From positions 1 to 9,136 of the forward strand of contig JAJNBK010000103.1 of NCBI GenBank assembly GCA_021155845.1: a stretch of DNA of 9,136 nucleotides. The letters run 5' to 3'. Origin of the DNA: Nitrososphaeraceae archaeon (GTDB lineage: Archaea > Thermoproteota > Nitrososphaeria > Nitrososphaerales > Nitrososphaeraceae). Each line of letters starts with the position of its first letter. Positions within the stretch are counted from its first letter, which is position 1. The notes beneath the pieces are model-generated. The model was not told where the DNA came from and made no database searches. It worked only from the letters and a program-made list of their open reading frames with translations. Of this stretch, positions 1-6,615 are shown one piece after another. The position numbers and the translations under genes are program-made.

Positions 1-78
1 GGTCAAAATTTCTACTGGTTCGGTGGGATGCAATACACTAGTGTATGTAATCCACTTGCACAGTGTAAAATGATTTAG
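1..78 (+). CDS. Possible 3' end of an unidentified gene, cut by the window edge
   Basis: Frame 1 is open from the first base to a TAG at 76-78 and gives 25 residues. They include an aromatic-rich stretch (FYWFGGMQY) followed by two cysteines (VCNPLAQC), which reads more like a folded secreted or Cys-containing domain than random AT-rich sequence. No family can be recognised from so short a tail, and the beginning lies outside the window. A perfect palindrome at 33-46 lies inside it. It could be a chance open frame. Confidence 0.35.
   Translation, partial: GQNFYWFGGMQYTSVCNPLAQCKMI
33..46. repeat. Perfect 14-bp palindrome
   Basis: ATACACTAGTGTAT is identical to its own reverse complement. 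It lies within the putative partial reading frame at the left edge, so it may be incidental. A dyad of this size could also be a site for a dimeric DNA-binding protein. Confidence 0.4.
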
Positions 79-232
79 TTTAAGAGTTATGACTAACATA
101 TCTAGGCTTAGTAGAATTAATCTGAATATATTTGCTAAAAAGACCATGGCATAATCAAGATTTGAAAGAGAATACATAAATACATAATCTTAAATATTTA
201 GGAAAATTGGGATGTCTGTCTCTCTATCTACC

Positions 233-601
233 CTAAGATCGTGTTAATGATATTTTTCTTCCAGAGACACCTCTTGCTATGATTTCAATGCCTATTATTA
301 ACAGAGCTATTCCTAGTAATATGCCTACAAGAGCTGCTCCTATAACAGGAGATGCGATTATCACTAGAGCCAATACAATAGCTATTACACCTGCCGCAAT
401 TCTGAATATCCTTGACCAACTACGGCTTGTCTTGTCACCAATACCATGAATTACTCTTGCAATACCATCAATTAGTAAAGCAATTGCAAGTAATATTATC
501 AAAAATGCCGTTGTTCCTACTGGGAATGACAGAACTATCCAACGTCAGGAGCAGCACCTGCGGGTAGTTCCAGTTAATTCTTGTGCATAGAAAATTGTCA
601 T
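233..601 (-). pseudogene. DUF308/HdeD-like membrane protein, N-terminally broken
   Basis: The intact stretch runs from about 544 to the TAG at 233-235 and encodes roughly 103 very hydrophobic residues. It shows the repeating DUF308 pattern: a hydrophobic helix, then LLIDGIARVIHG, a polar turn (GDKTSRSW), another helix pair, and a closing LIIGIEIIARGVSGR. HdeD-like proteins are small multi-helix membrane proteins. In bacteria HdeD is linked to acid stress, but the archaeal role is unknown. Full-length members are near 190 residues with about six helices, so the first part is missing. The first start-like codon inside the intact stretch is TTG at 502. Upstream the frame continues to an ATG at 601, interrupted by a TGA at 545-547. 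A neighbouring frame over 550-575 encodes ELPAGAAPD, which suggests compensating frameshifts. I infer a pseudogene, or sequencing errors near 545-580. The family call is fairly secure. Confidence 0.6.
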
Positions 602-610
602 TAAAACGCT

Positions 611-623
611 TATTTATATATTT
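611..623 (-). promoter_or_regulatory. TATA-like box upstream of the DUF308-like gene
   Basis: Read on the minus strand this is AAATATATAAATA. Its centre lies about 29 bp before an ATG at 588 and 16 bp before the ATG at 601. The first spacing suits an archaeal TATA box driving a leaderless transcript. The ATG at 588 meets a stop after four codons, in keeping with a damaged 5' end. Confidence 0.4.
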
Positions 624-687
624 GATCATCTGATGCTGAATATTTCATCTACTGACAATAAAAAATATGTTAGAACACGTACTTTGC

Positions 688-705
688 ATACCATATCTTT
701 GGTAT
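688..705 (-). terminator. Hairpin with downstream T-run after the antiporter gene
   Basis: ATACCA at 688-693 pairs perfectly with TGGTAT at 700-705 around a six-base loop. On the minus strand it lies about 73 bp past the antiporter stop, and a TTTTT-rich run follows near 660-665. Archaeal termination relies mainly on T-rich tracts, so the T-run may matter more than the stem. This is a weak prediction. Confidence 0.25.
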
Positions 706-777
706 TGTGACTAGCCTGAAAGGTCTCCGTATTTGACCTGGCTATTTTTGTTGATTCTCTAACCTTCCTCTGTATGA

Positions 778-2056
778 CTACGTCATTTTTGATTTTTTCA
801 GATACTGATTTAAGAAAATAGGACTTAGTACTAAATTAATCGCGATTAAATGTATGATTAAACTAATGAATAGACCCTTGAATTCATATTCTGCAGAAAG
901 TGAGAGAACTAATGCTACTGTCATACCTCCTCTTAACCCTCCAAGGGTAAGAATATTTTGCCATTGGAGAGGGATTTTAACTCAAGATTCTTAAAAATGT
1001 ACTTCCTCCATAAACTACGACAGCTCTGGATAACATCATGATGACAAAGGGAGTGACTATGATAAGAATCAGTGGAAAGCCGATACTTTCAGCTGATTCC
1101 ACTGCAATCAAAGGAATCCCAATAATGAAGAACAGGATACCGTTTGTGATGAAACCGAGGTAGTCCCAGTATTTATGAAACAGTTTTCTAACACCAGTCG
1201 AAATCTCTCTGTGTGTGTAAACGATTAGTATCGCAGTATACAAAGTGGTAACTACTCCAGAAACATGTAGAAAGTGGTCAGCGACTATATAGCCACCGAT
1301 AGCCAAACCTAAGGAAAAGGTAAAGTCGACGTACTCATCGGCCTTCCACTTTTAAGAATTTTTCCACCAATCCCGCCTATTCCAACACCAAGAGCGATTG
1401 CACCTACCATTGCCCAGATAAAAGAGATAGACACATTTAGCAATGAAAAGGCAACGCCTGAGAAGATTATCCCTTTAACAACATTAAAAGAGATAACTAA
1501 CTCCTATTGCATCATTAAATAAAGACTCGCCTTCAATGATCATATTCAATTTATGTGGAATTGGAAATTTCTTGAATATGACACCTACAGCTACTGGATC
1601 AGTAGCAGCCAATATAGTCCCAAAAAGCAAGGCATCAATAAATGGAATCTAAAATACGCCATTAACTCCAATTCCTATGATTAGGATAGTTATTATTACT
1701 CCTATAATTGCGAAGAACCCGATTGGTATGGCTTCCTTTTTGATCTGTACAATCTTTAACTTGCGTCCAGATTCGAAGATTAAAATTGGAATAATAATCA
1801 ATAATATGATATGAGAAATCTCTTCAATAATATTGTAGAGTTCTTCAACTTCGAAACCAACAAAAGGAATCGATGGCAAGATTGCTCCAAGAAACATTAA
1901 AATCGTCACCCCGGCGATGATGAAGTTTCTTGCGTAGCGGTGTACTGCGGAGATGACAATTAAAAACAGGCTAAAACTGAGCATGAAGGTTACTATCGTC
2001 TCACTACTCTCGACCACGAAATACAAAATTCTGGGCTCATTTAAGTATGTCCTCAA
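778..2056 (-). pseudogene. NhaP/CPA1-type cation/proton antiporter, interrupted by four lesions
   Basis: Joined across frames this encodes about 425 residues, normal for CPA1 antiporters, which exchange Na+ or K+ for H+ across the membrane. Landmarks in order are HRYARN, LIFESGRKL, LFGTILAATDPVAV with the transport-site Asp, EGESLFNDA, FTFSLGLAIGGYIVADHF, FITNGILFFIIG and LTLGGLRGGMTVAL. Lesions are a TAG at 1649-1651 between GVF and IPFIDALLFG, an extra base at the A-run 1486-1489, a frame change near the T-run 1350-1353, and another near 977-985. The end is the TAG at 778-780. The start is uncertain. TTG at 2056 is the first possible, but GTG at 2017 has a TATA-like TACTTAAAT about 27 bp upstream and gives an N-terminus (VVESSETIVTF) better matching the family. 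Conservation across all four breaks suggests very recent inactivation or sequence error. The family assignment is firm. Confidence 0.85.
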
Positions 2057-2173
2057 TACCTGCTAAATCAATTATCAATTATCAAATATCAAACAAAAGA
2101 TCTATAATGCCGCCTTTGAGAAGTTAATGTCGATTGCTGTTCTTAAGATGACGAGGGCCTGTGTGTTTAAACA

Positions 2174-2190
2174 AAGATTATTTATCCTTA
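2174..2190 (+). promoter_or_regulatory. TATA-like box for the patatin gene
   Basis: The AT-rich element AAAGATTATTTATCC has its TTTATC core centred about 28 bp before the ATG at 2211. This is the spacing expected for an archaeal TATA box and a leaderless mRNA starting at that ATG. It lies inside the longer alternative reading frame, which argues against the upstream ATG at 2127. Confidence 0.5.
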
Positions 2191-2210
2191 ATCTCCTATC
2201 TCTTAACAGT

Positions 2211-3683
2211 ATGCAAAGTAGTAAGAAGAAAATGGATATTCCAGAAAAGGAACGAGGGTTAGTATTTCAGGGAGGTGGATCGCTAGGCGCTTATGAAGCT
2301 GGAGCGTATAAAGCATTATATGAATTCTTATCAAATAGAGATAAAGAACAACAGAAAACTGGAAAGCCTATCTTTAATATTATTGCGGGTACTTCAATAG
2401 GTGCTATTAATGCTGCTGTTCTGGTAAGTTACGTTGTGGAGAACCAGACCTATGAAGGATCTGCAGAGCGACTTGTTGACTTCTGGAACTATCTTTCCAA
2501 AGAATCAATAGTGGAAACAAATCCATTTTTTAAACCATGGTGGGATTACTGGCACACAATTAATGGAAAGACTGCATCCGGAGAAGCTGCAAGAAGATAC
2601 TATTCAGCTAGAGAGTTTGCGGTATATGGAGTACCGACTGTCTTTTATCCTTATCTACCTGCATATGACAATAAGTTTTACGATCCAGATAATACATGGT
2701 ACAGGTATAGTAATGAGCCATTAAAACAAAGTCTAGAACGATTTGCAAAGTTTCCGATAGCTACAACCCAAGAAGAAAATCAACCTCGACTAATACTGAT
2801 TACAGTTGACGTTGCTGAAGGAATACCGGTGACATTCGACAGCTATCCCAAGGAAGATGGTTCACGAAAAACAGAGTATGGAAGATTCATCAGTCATAAT
2901 GACAAGGAAAGTGGATTTGAGCATGTTATCCGATATGACAAGGGAATCACATCCGACCATGTTATAGCAAGCGGATCCTATCCAGTCAATTTTGATTTTG
3001 CTAAAATAGAAGTTGAAAGCTATAACTCTGAAGCTACTATTAGAGAGGCTGACCTAGAGAAGGTAACTAGTGGTAATGACATTGGTTACAGAAAAGAGAT
3101 GCGGTATTTTTGGGATGGAGGCCTTATGACAAATACTCCATTATCTCAGCTAGTTTTGCTGCACAGAAATTATTGGTACAGGGTTAGAGGATTAAAAGAT
3201 GCTATTCCCAGATTAGGAGCATGTATAGTCAATTTGCATCCTAAAAAACAGGTAGAAATTCCTACTGATAGAGACGGTGTTCTCAACAGAAACACTGACA
3301 TAACTTTTTCTGATAGGACTGATCGAGAGGAAGATATGCTCATGCTAGTGTCTGATTATGTTGATTTAGTAAGGGCGCTAATAAAGATGGCAGAGGAGCA
3401 CGGCGTGAAAGATGATCGAATCAATAATCTCTTGAATCAGAAGACAAAATTCAAGGGCGAGTTCGTAAGGTCGAGACGATTTCAGGACATAGTTGAAGGG
3501 CGATTTCAAATAGATGAAATAATACGTGTAAACCGGCAGAATGATGAGCATACTATTTCTAACAAAACGTTTGATTTCTCTTCTGAGACGATAAAGCTGT
3601 TGCTTGAGCGAGGATATAATGATGCTCATGACGAATTGAATATGTACAAAACCAAGCTTGAGAAGATGGTCAGATTTGATTGA
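2211..3683 (+). CDS. Patatin-like phospholipase (acyl hydrolase)
   Basis: Patatin-like proteins hydrolyse acyl esters with a Ser-Asp dyad. This 490-residue protein has every hallmark. A glycine-rich oxyanion loop FQGGGSLGAYEAGAY is near residues 19-33. The nucleophile elbow AGTSIGAIN has its Ser at residue 62 (TCA 2394-2396). The catalytic Asp is in FWDGGLMTNTPL at residue 302 (codon 3114-3116). There is no signal peptide or clear transmembrane helix, so a cytoplasmic or membrane-surface enzyme is likely. The last ~120 residues are charged and probably helical, of unknown role. The frame is open back to ATG 2127. I prefer ATG 2211 because a TATA-like element lies about 28 bp before it and the extra 28 residues look unlike the family. 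ATG 2232 is also possible. The substrate is unknown and need not be the archaeal ether membrane, so storage or foreign acyl lipids are possible. It is divergent from the antiporter and has no lesions. Confidence 0.93.
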   Translation: MQSSKKKMDIPEKERGLVFQGGGSLGAYEAGAYKALYEFLSNRDKEQQKTGKPIFNIIAGTSIGAINAAVLVSYVVENQTYEGSAERLVDFWNYLSKESIVETNPFFKPWWDYWHTINGKTASGEAARRYYSAREFAVYGVPTVFYPYLPAYDNKFYDPDNTWYRYSNEPLKQSLERFAKFPIATTQEENQPRLILITVDVAEGIPVTFDSYPKEDGSRKTEYGRFISHNDKESGFEHVIRYDKGITSDHVIASGSYPVNFDFAKIEVESYNSEATIREADLEKVTSGNDIGYRKEMRYFWDGGLMTNTPLSQLVLLHRNYWYRVRGLKDAIPRLGACIVNLHPKKQVEIPTDRDGVLNRNTDITFSDRTDREEDMLMLVSDYVDLVRALIKMAEEHGVKDDRINNLLNQKTKFKGEFVRSRRFQDIVEGRFQIDEIIRVNRQNDEHTISNKTFDFSSETIKLLLERGYNDAHDELNMYKTKLEKMVRFD

Positions 3684-3766
3684 TTGATTGATCGAGTGTT
3701 CTGCTGCAATAATCCATATGAACCAAATTGTGTCATACGAGTAGTTACGAGGCACATTAATTAACA

Positions 3767-3779
3767 TCGCAAAATGCGA
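3767..3779. terminator. Short hairpin between convergent genes
   Basis: TCGCA and TGCGA form a perfect five-base stem with a three-base loop, in the 168-bp gap between the ends of the patatin gene (+) and the three-helix membrane protein gene (-). It could help end transcription from either side, but no strong T-run follows it. Confidence 0.2.
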
Positions 3780-3851
3780 GATCATACCAGAAGCTTATTA
3801 CGAAAGTTGATATCTAAATAAAAAACTAACACAAAAGGAAGAGATAATGGC

Positions 3852-4319
3852 TTAAGAATGCGGCATAATGTCATGCCTGAATTTAGCTATCATTAGGATA
3901 TATGAGGCCGCAACAGGAATGAGAAGTATAAATGCAACTATAAGGAGTGGATCGTCTAACATATTAGACAACAGAGTGTTAGCTATGTATCGCAGGAGTA
4001 TAATTGTGATAGGAACAATAAGTGCAAAATAAGCGAATAGATAGAGTCTCTTTGTAAAGACAGAAAGTTTATGCTCCTGACCAATGTACAGTCCAAAGAT
4101 TACAAATGCCAGTCCCATCATGAAAACTATTATGGTGAGGTATAGTTGGATAATACTTCCTTGTCTTGCCTGTTGCAAAAGCTCAATTATCGTGTTAAGG
4201 CGATTTGCTATCTGGGTATTGGTGTTCTCTAATGAATCTTGGCTAAGCGCTTGTTGCTGGGCCCAAACGGTGTGGTCCAAATCTAATGGATCTAATACAA
4301 GTAGCAGTAAAAGAGTCAT
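3852..4319 (-). CDS. Exported or membrane-anchored protein with three transmembrane helices, function unknown
   Basis: I do not recognise a family. From the ATG at 4319 it is 155 residues. It opens with a leucine-rich signal-like segment (MTLLLLLVLDPLDL) ending in VWAQQQ, like other exported proteins of this group. Next comes a polar, Gln/Asn-rich, possibly coiled-coil stretch of about 30 residues (LENTNTQIANRLNTIIELLQQ). Three hydrophobic helices follow, at about residues 55-79, 92-111 and 125-145, with short charged connectors. The tail FRHDIMPHS is short. The frame also extends to a TTG at 4340, which lies about 26 bp after a TATA-like box, so a leaderless TTG start adding seven residues is an alternative. 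The layout suggests an extracellular helical stalk attached to a membrane bundle. It is convergent with patatin and sits alone. Confidence 0.75.
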   Translation of the reverse strand: MTLLLLLVLDPLDLDHTVWAQQQALSQDSLENTNTQIANRLNTIIELLQQARQGSIIQLYLTIIVFMMGLAFVIFGLYIGQEHKLSVFTKRLYLFAYFALIVPITIILLRYIANTLLSNMLDDPLLIVAFILLIPVAASYILMIAKFRHDIMPHS

Positions 4320-4360
4320 CCAACAATAGATCGATAACAATCAAGGACTTGTTGGATGAA

Positions 4361-4372
4361 CGATTATTAAAA
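4361..4372 (-). promoter_or_regulatory. TATA-like box for the three-helix membrane protein
   Basis: On the minus strand this reads TTTTAATAATCG. Its centre is about 27 bp before the TTG at 4340 and 48 bp before the ATG at 4319, so it bears on which start is used. Confidence 0.35.
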
Positions 4373-4400
4373 CAATTTTGAATGAATCCAACCATCAATT

Positions 4401-4783
4401 TTTATACAGGATTGTGGAAGAAGTCATAGAACAGCAGAGCACTATATTGCTGATAATCTTTGGAATAAATCAATAGGTGCAAACAAAAAATAAGAGAAAT
4501 TGAAGAAGATATAAAATCAGAATTTTATGAAGTTATTACCGATAATGAAAAAGCAAAAGATGTCTATATTGATCTTGCAAAATCAATAGAGAAAGAAGCT
4601 CTATTACTCTGTGCAAATAGCCAAGCCATAGTTAAATTGGACAGGTTAGGAATTATTGATTATCTAATAGAAGCATCAGCAAAAAGAAGAGGTACAATGA
4701 AAGAGGTGCAACAATTATCTTCTATTTTACTTTCATTATCCTTTTTAGCTTTTAACTTGTGTAAGATGTTTTCAAATCTATGA
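4401..4783 (+). pseudogene. Remnant of a thaumarchaeal sensor/regulator-like protein
   Basis: A frame open from 4469 to the TGA at 4781-4783 encodes about 104 residues but has no ATG, GTG or TTG in its first half, so it is easily missed. It includes REIEEDIKSEFYEVITDN, AKDVYIDLAKSIEKEALLL and VKLDRLGIIDYLIEASAKRR. This resembles a domain I associate, from memory only, with the large Nitrososphaerales set of signal-transduction proteins whose N-terminal region precedes a kinase or output domain. Similarity continues upstream in another frame (ADNLWNKSIGANKK, 4449-4490). The A-run 4482-4487 appears one base short. Further upstream EEVIEQQS lies in a third frame. Similarity seems to stop near 4700, where the rest of the domain should continue. 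I infer a fragment truncated at both ends with at least two frameshifts. The family call is tentative. Confidence 0.5.
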
Positions 4784-5048
4784 ACAATGACCACCGAGGA
4801 CATCCTGTCATTTTAGGTATAACCATTTAACGAAACTCATCCTGTAGGAATCAAGGATGAACAATTTCAAGCAAAATTCCTATATCAATTCTATCATAAT
4901 GTTGAATCTGAAGTAAGGAAATTAGATGATAAGATTTTTTTATTTATTTATTGAACCTTGTAAAAGAATCAGTCTCTTGTTGTTTGCTTTATTATTAAAG
5001 AGAAAATAAGAGAATTAACTTTCATTACTATGTACGGTTATCCAGCTA
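4784..5048. other. Gene-poor stretch with a possible coding remnant
   Basis: No complete gene is visible. A plus-strand frame at 4823-4954 is open for 43 codons (PFNETHPVGIKDEQF, then FLYQFYHNVESEVRKLDDK) and looks protein-like but lacks a start. A neighbouring frame from ATG 4782 (NNDHRGHPVILGIT) runs into it after a one-base shift, so the two may be one decayed gene or the tail of the preceding remnant. I do not recognise it. The last 90 bp is AT-rich sequence after the stop of the secreted-protein gene. Confidence 0.3.
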
Positions 5049-5333
5049 TCATGGTTGTTGTTCTGCTGGTTGGATTGTGTATACTTCGCATTGGGTGGCT
5101 GGATCTGTCATGTCTGGATCACAGGCAATTACATAAACATCCTTATTATTGATAACTGTTTTTAGTGTTTTTGCTTGGATAGCTGCTGATAACATCTTCT
5201 GTACTAAGTCGCCACCACCACCTGTCATATTCCCAGCTTGTTGAGCTAAGACCGTTGGAACGGTGCTTGCCGTTATAATCAAAGCAACAGTCACTGCCAC
5301 AATAGTTCCTATTACTACATTGTTTTTTGTCAT
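5049..5333 (-). CDS. Small secreted protein with two cysteines, function unknown
   Basis: From ATG 5333 this is a 94-residue protein with a clear signal peptide: a basic N-terminus (MTKNN), a hydrophobic core of about 20 residues, and a VLAQQ cleavage region near residue 30. The mature part is about 63 residues. It begins with a glycine-rich linker (NMTGGGGD), then an Ala/Leu helix (QKMLSAAIQAKTL), and ends in a segment with two cysteines (VIACDPDMTDPATQCEVY) that could form a disulfide outside the cell. GTG 5339 would add two residues. ATG is preferred because a TATA-like box lies about 24 bp upstream. No family is recognised. The architecture resembles other short exported proteins of Nitrososphaeraceae. 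It stands alone, upstream of the P450 remnant's 3' end. Confidence 0.75.
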   Translation of the reverse strand: MTKNNVVIGTIVAVTVALIITASTVPTVLAQQAGNMTGGGGDLVQKMLSAAIQAKTLKTVINNKDVYVIACDPDMTDPATQCEVYTIQPAEQQP

Positions 5334-5350
5334 ATTCACTCGAATAGTAT

Positions 5351-5363
5351 TAAAATTATTAAG
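5351..5363 (-). promoter_or_regulatory. TATA-like box for the small secreted protein
   Basis: On the minus strand this reads CTTAATAATTTTA, centred about 24 bp before ATG 5333. It would give a nearly leaderless transcript. Confidence 0.4.
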
Positions 5364-5442
5364 TGTTTTAATATTGATCGCAATACGGAGGGAATGACAA
5401 TTTTGATTTAGTAGTAGTATTCTTCACTATCTGCTAAAAGGA

Positions 5443-6045
5443 TCAAAATAGTATATCCATTTCACTTTGGGGATCGGGAAAATCATCAGTCTTCGGATTA
5501 TACTGGGTATCAAGAGAACTTACTAATTTGTCAGCTCAGACATGAAAAGTATCCCTGTCTTCTAATGGAGCGCCTAGAAGTTCAGCAATGATAAGTATCC
5601 CTGTCTTCTAATGGAGCGCCTAGAAGTTCAGCAATGATACTTACAAGTAATGGATAGCCTAAATCATTTATCAGATCCATATTTCCTCTCTCTATTACCT
5701 GATTAAGTAAATCATGGGTAATACTTTCTATTCTTGGTTCTAACTTAGATATTGTCATAGGGGAAAATGCAGATGCAACTACGGCTCTCAACGTTCTATG
5801 ATATGGAGGATCAGATCCGATCAAACTGTCCGGCGTTGTAATAGTCCTTCGCTTTCGCTGTAATGTTGGATTGTAAGGTGCTGAAGAAAAGTGTGTAGAG
5901 TCTCCTAGAATAGACTGAACATCATAATAACGAATACAGCCCATACATTGTTCCTATCATCGTATGCAACAGGGTTGTTATGTCTCATATCTGCGTAAAA
6001 CTGAAAAGGGAAAAGCCTTTGTTCAGGAGAAGGAAATATGTTCAT
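5443..6045 (-). pseudogene. Cytochrome P450, N-terminal half only, multiply disrupted
   Basis: P450s are haem-thiolate monooxygenases of about 400 residues. About 185 can be rebuilt from ATG 6045: MNIFPSPEQRLFPF, then NNPVAYDDRNNVWAVF, YDVQSILGDSTHFSSAP, the helix-C region SDPPYHRTLRAVVASAFSP, and LGYPLLVSIIAELLGAPLED. The start is supported by an ATTAATTAAT box centred 27 bp upstream. Lesions: a one-base loss near 5932 (VF to YYDV), a 46-bp tandem duplication at 5547-5638 that shifts frame and ends translation at TYHC, and a TGA at 5536-5538 in DTFHV-stop-ADKLVSS. The frame then runs to the TGA at 5443-5445 and P450 similarity ends. The I-helix oxygen-binding motif, the ExxR motif and the haem-ligand Cys loop are all absent, so no active enzyme can be made. 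The longest uninterrupted piece is 5582-5944. The family call is firm. Confidence 0.88.
5547..5638. repeat. Perfect 46-bp tandem duplication inside the P450 remnant
   Basis: The 46-base unit at 5547-5592 is repeated immediately and without mismatch at 5593-5638. Both copies encode ELLGAPLEDRDT on the minus strand. Because 46 is not a multiple of three, the duplication breaks the frame. Removing one copy joins the upstream and downstream P450 frames. Lack of divergence between copies suggests a recent event, or an assembly error. Confidence 0.95.
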
Positions 6046-6067
6046 TGTTTTATAGCGTCATTGCAAG

Positions 6068-6077
6068 ATTAATTAAT
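6068..6077 (-). promoter_or_regulatory. TATA-like box for the P450 remnant
   Basis: ATTAATTAAT is centred 27 bp upstream of ATG 6045, an ideal spacing for a leaderless archaeal transcript. The promoter therefore appears to have survived the loss of the gene. Confidence 0.4.
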
Positions 6078-6080
6078 GTT

Positions 6081-6615
6081 TTATGCAAGTCAAGCCATAG
6101 CTTTGGTATACTTTTTGTAATATTTATATATAGAATACTGTAAAACGACATTTATATCTAAAGTATTAGATTTGAGACTTCTTTTTTAATTCTGTACGAT
6201 GTAATCTTAAAGGTGCTCAAATTCTATATTTTAAGAAGGGTTCCTATAAAGAAGAAAGTAGATGGTATTAAGGAAATATTTTGGTATATAGATGAAAGTA
6301 AACTGTAATAAGATCGTTCCCTTTTTAAGTATCGATTATCTATAATATAAGGTATGCATTTTTGCTTTGTTTCTTCAGTCCCGTTATGTATTATTTGTTC
6401 TTTTTTTGTTGTTGTCTTAAAGTTGTTCATATAGTTTATGAGCTTCAGATATCCAGTCTAAATTAAGATTTGAATACTGAACAAGCAGAGAGAGAGAGAG
6501 AGAGGAGCAAGAATTCGAAAAATACATAATTAATTCATTTGAGGAGACAACCAATTAACAACAAAATGAACAGATTTGATAATTGATTTTGCAACAGTCA
6601 GTGCTGTCGTTCTAA
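6081..6615. other. Intergenic stretch without a convincing gene
   Basis: This is AT-rich sequence with several TATA-like strings (for example near 6121-6131). It contains two overlapping, opposed small frames: a 68-codon minus frame at 6224-6430 and a plus frame from GTG 6213 to TAA 6308 (31 residues, including VDGIKEIFWYIDESKL). The second has the more protein-like composition, but neither has clear support. An AG dinucleotide repeat lies at 6487-6504. Confidence 0.4.
6487..6504. repeat. (AG)9 dinucleotide microsatellite
   Basis: Nine perfect AG units lie in noncoding sequence upstream of the 6224-6430 minus frame and beyond the 3' end of the HNH gene. Such tracts are prone to slippage. No function is evident. 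Confidence 0.9.

Noticed and set aside
1649..1651. TAG read as pyrrolysine in the antiporter
   Set aside because: Other frameshifts break the same gene, and pyrrolysine has no known place in NhaP antiporters; a nonsense change is simpler.
2127..2210. Extra 28-residue N-terminus on patatin
   Set aside because: A TATA-like element sits inside it and the residues do not resemble the family; ATG 2211 is a better start.
3378..3785. 135-codon minus-strand frame over the end of patatin
   Set aside because: It is antisense to the conserved patatin frame, has no family features and no promoter; a shadow of AT-rich coding sequence.
4084..4329. 81-codon plus-strand frame
   Set aside because: It is fully antisense to the membrane protein gene, which has a coherent signal peptide and helices. 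The plus-strand product is low-quality sequence.
5547..5638. 46-bp duplication as an insertion-sequence target-site duplication or CRISPR repeat
   Set aside because: The copies abut with no element or spacer between them, and the unit is P450 coding sequence. A simple tandem duplication explains it.
6224..6430. 68-codon minus-strand frame
   Set aside because: Composition is AT-driven, no domain is visible and no well-placed TATA box was found. Chance frames of this length are common in such DNA.
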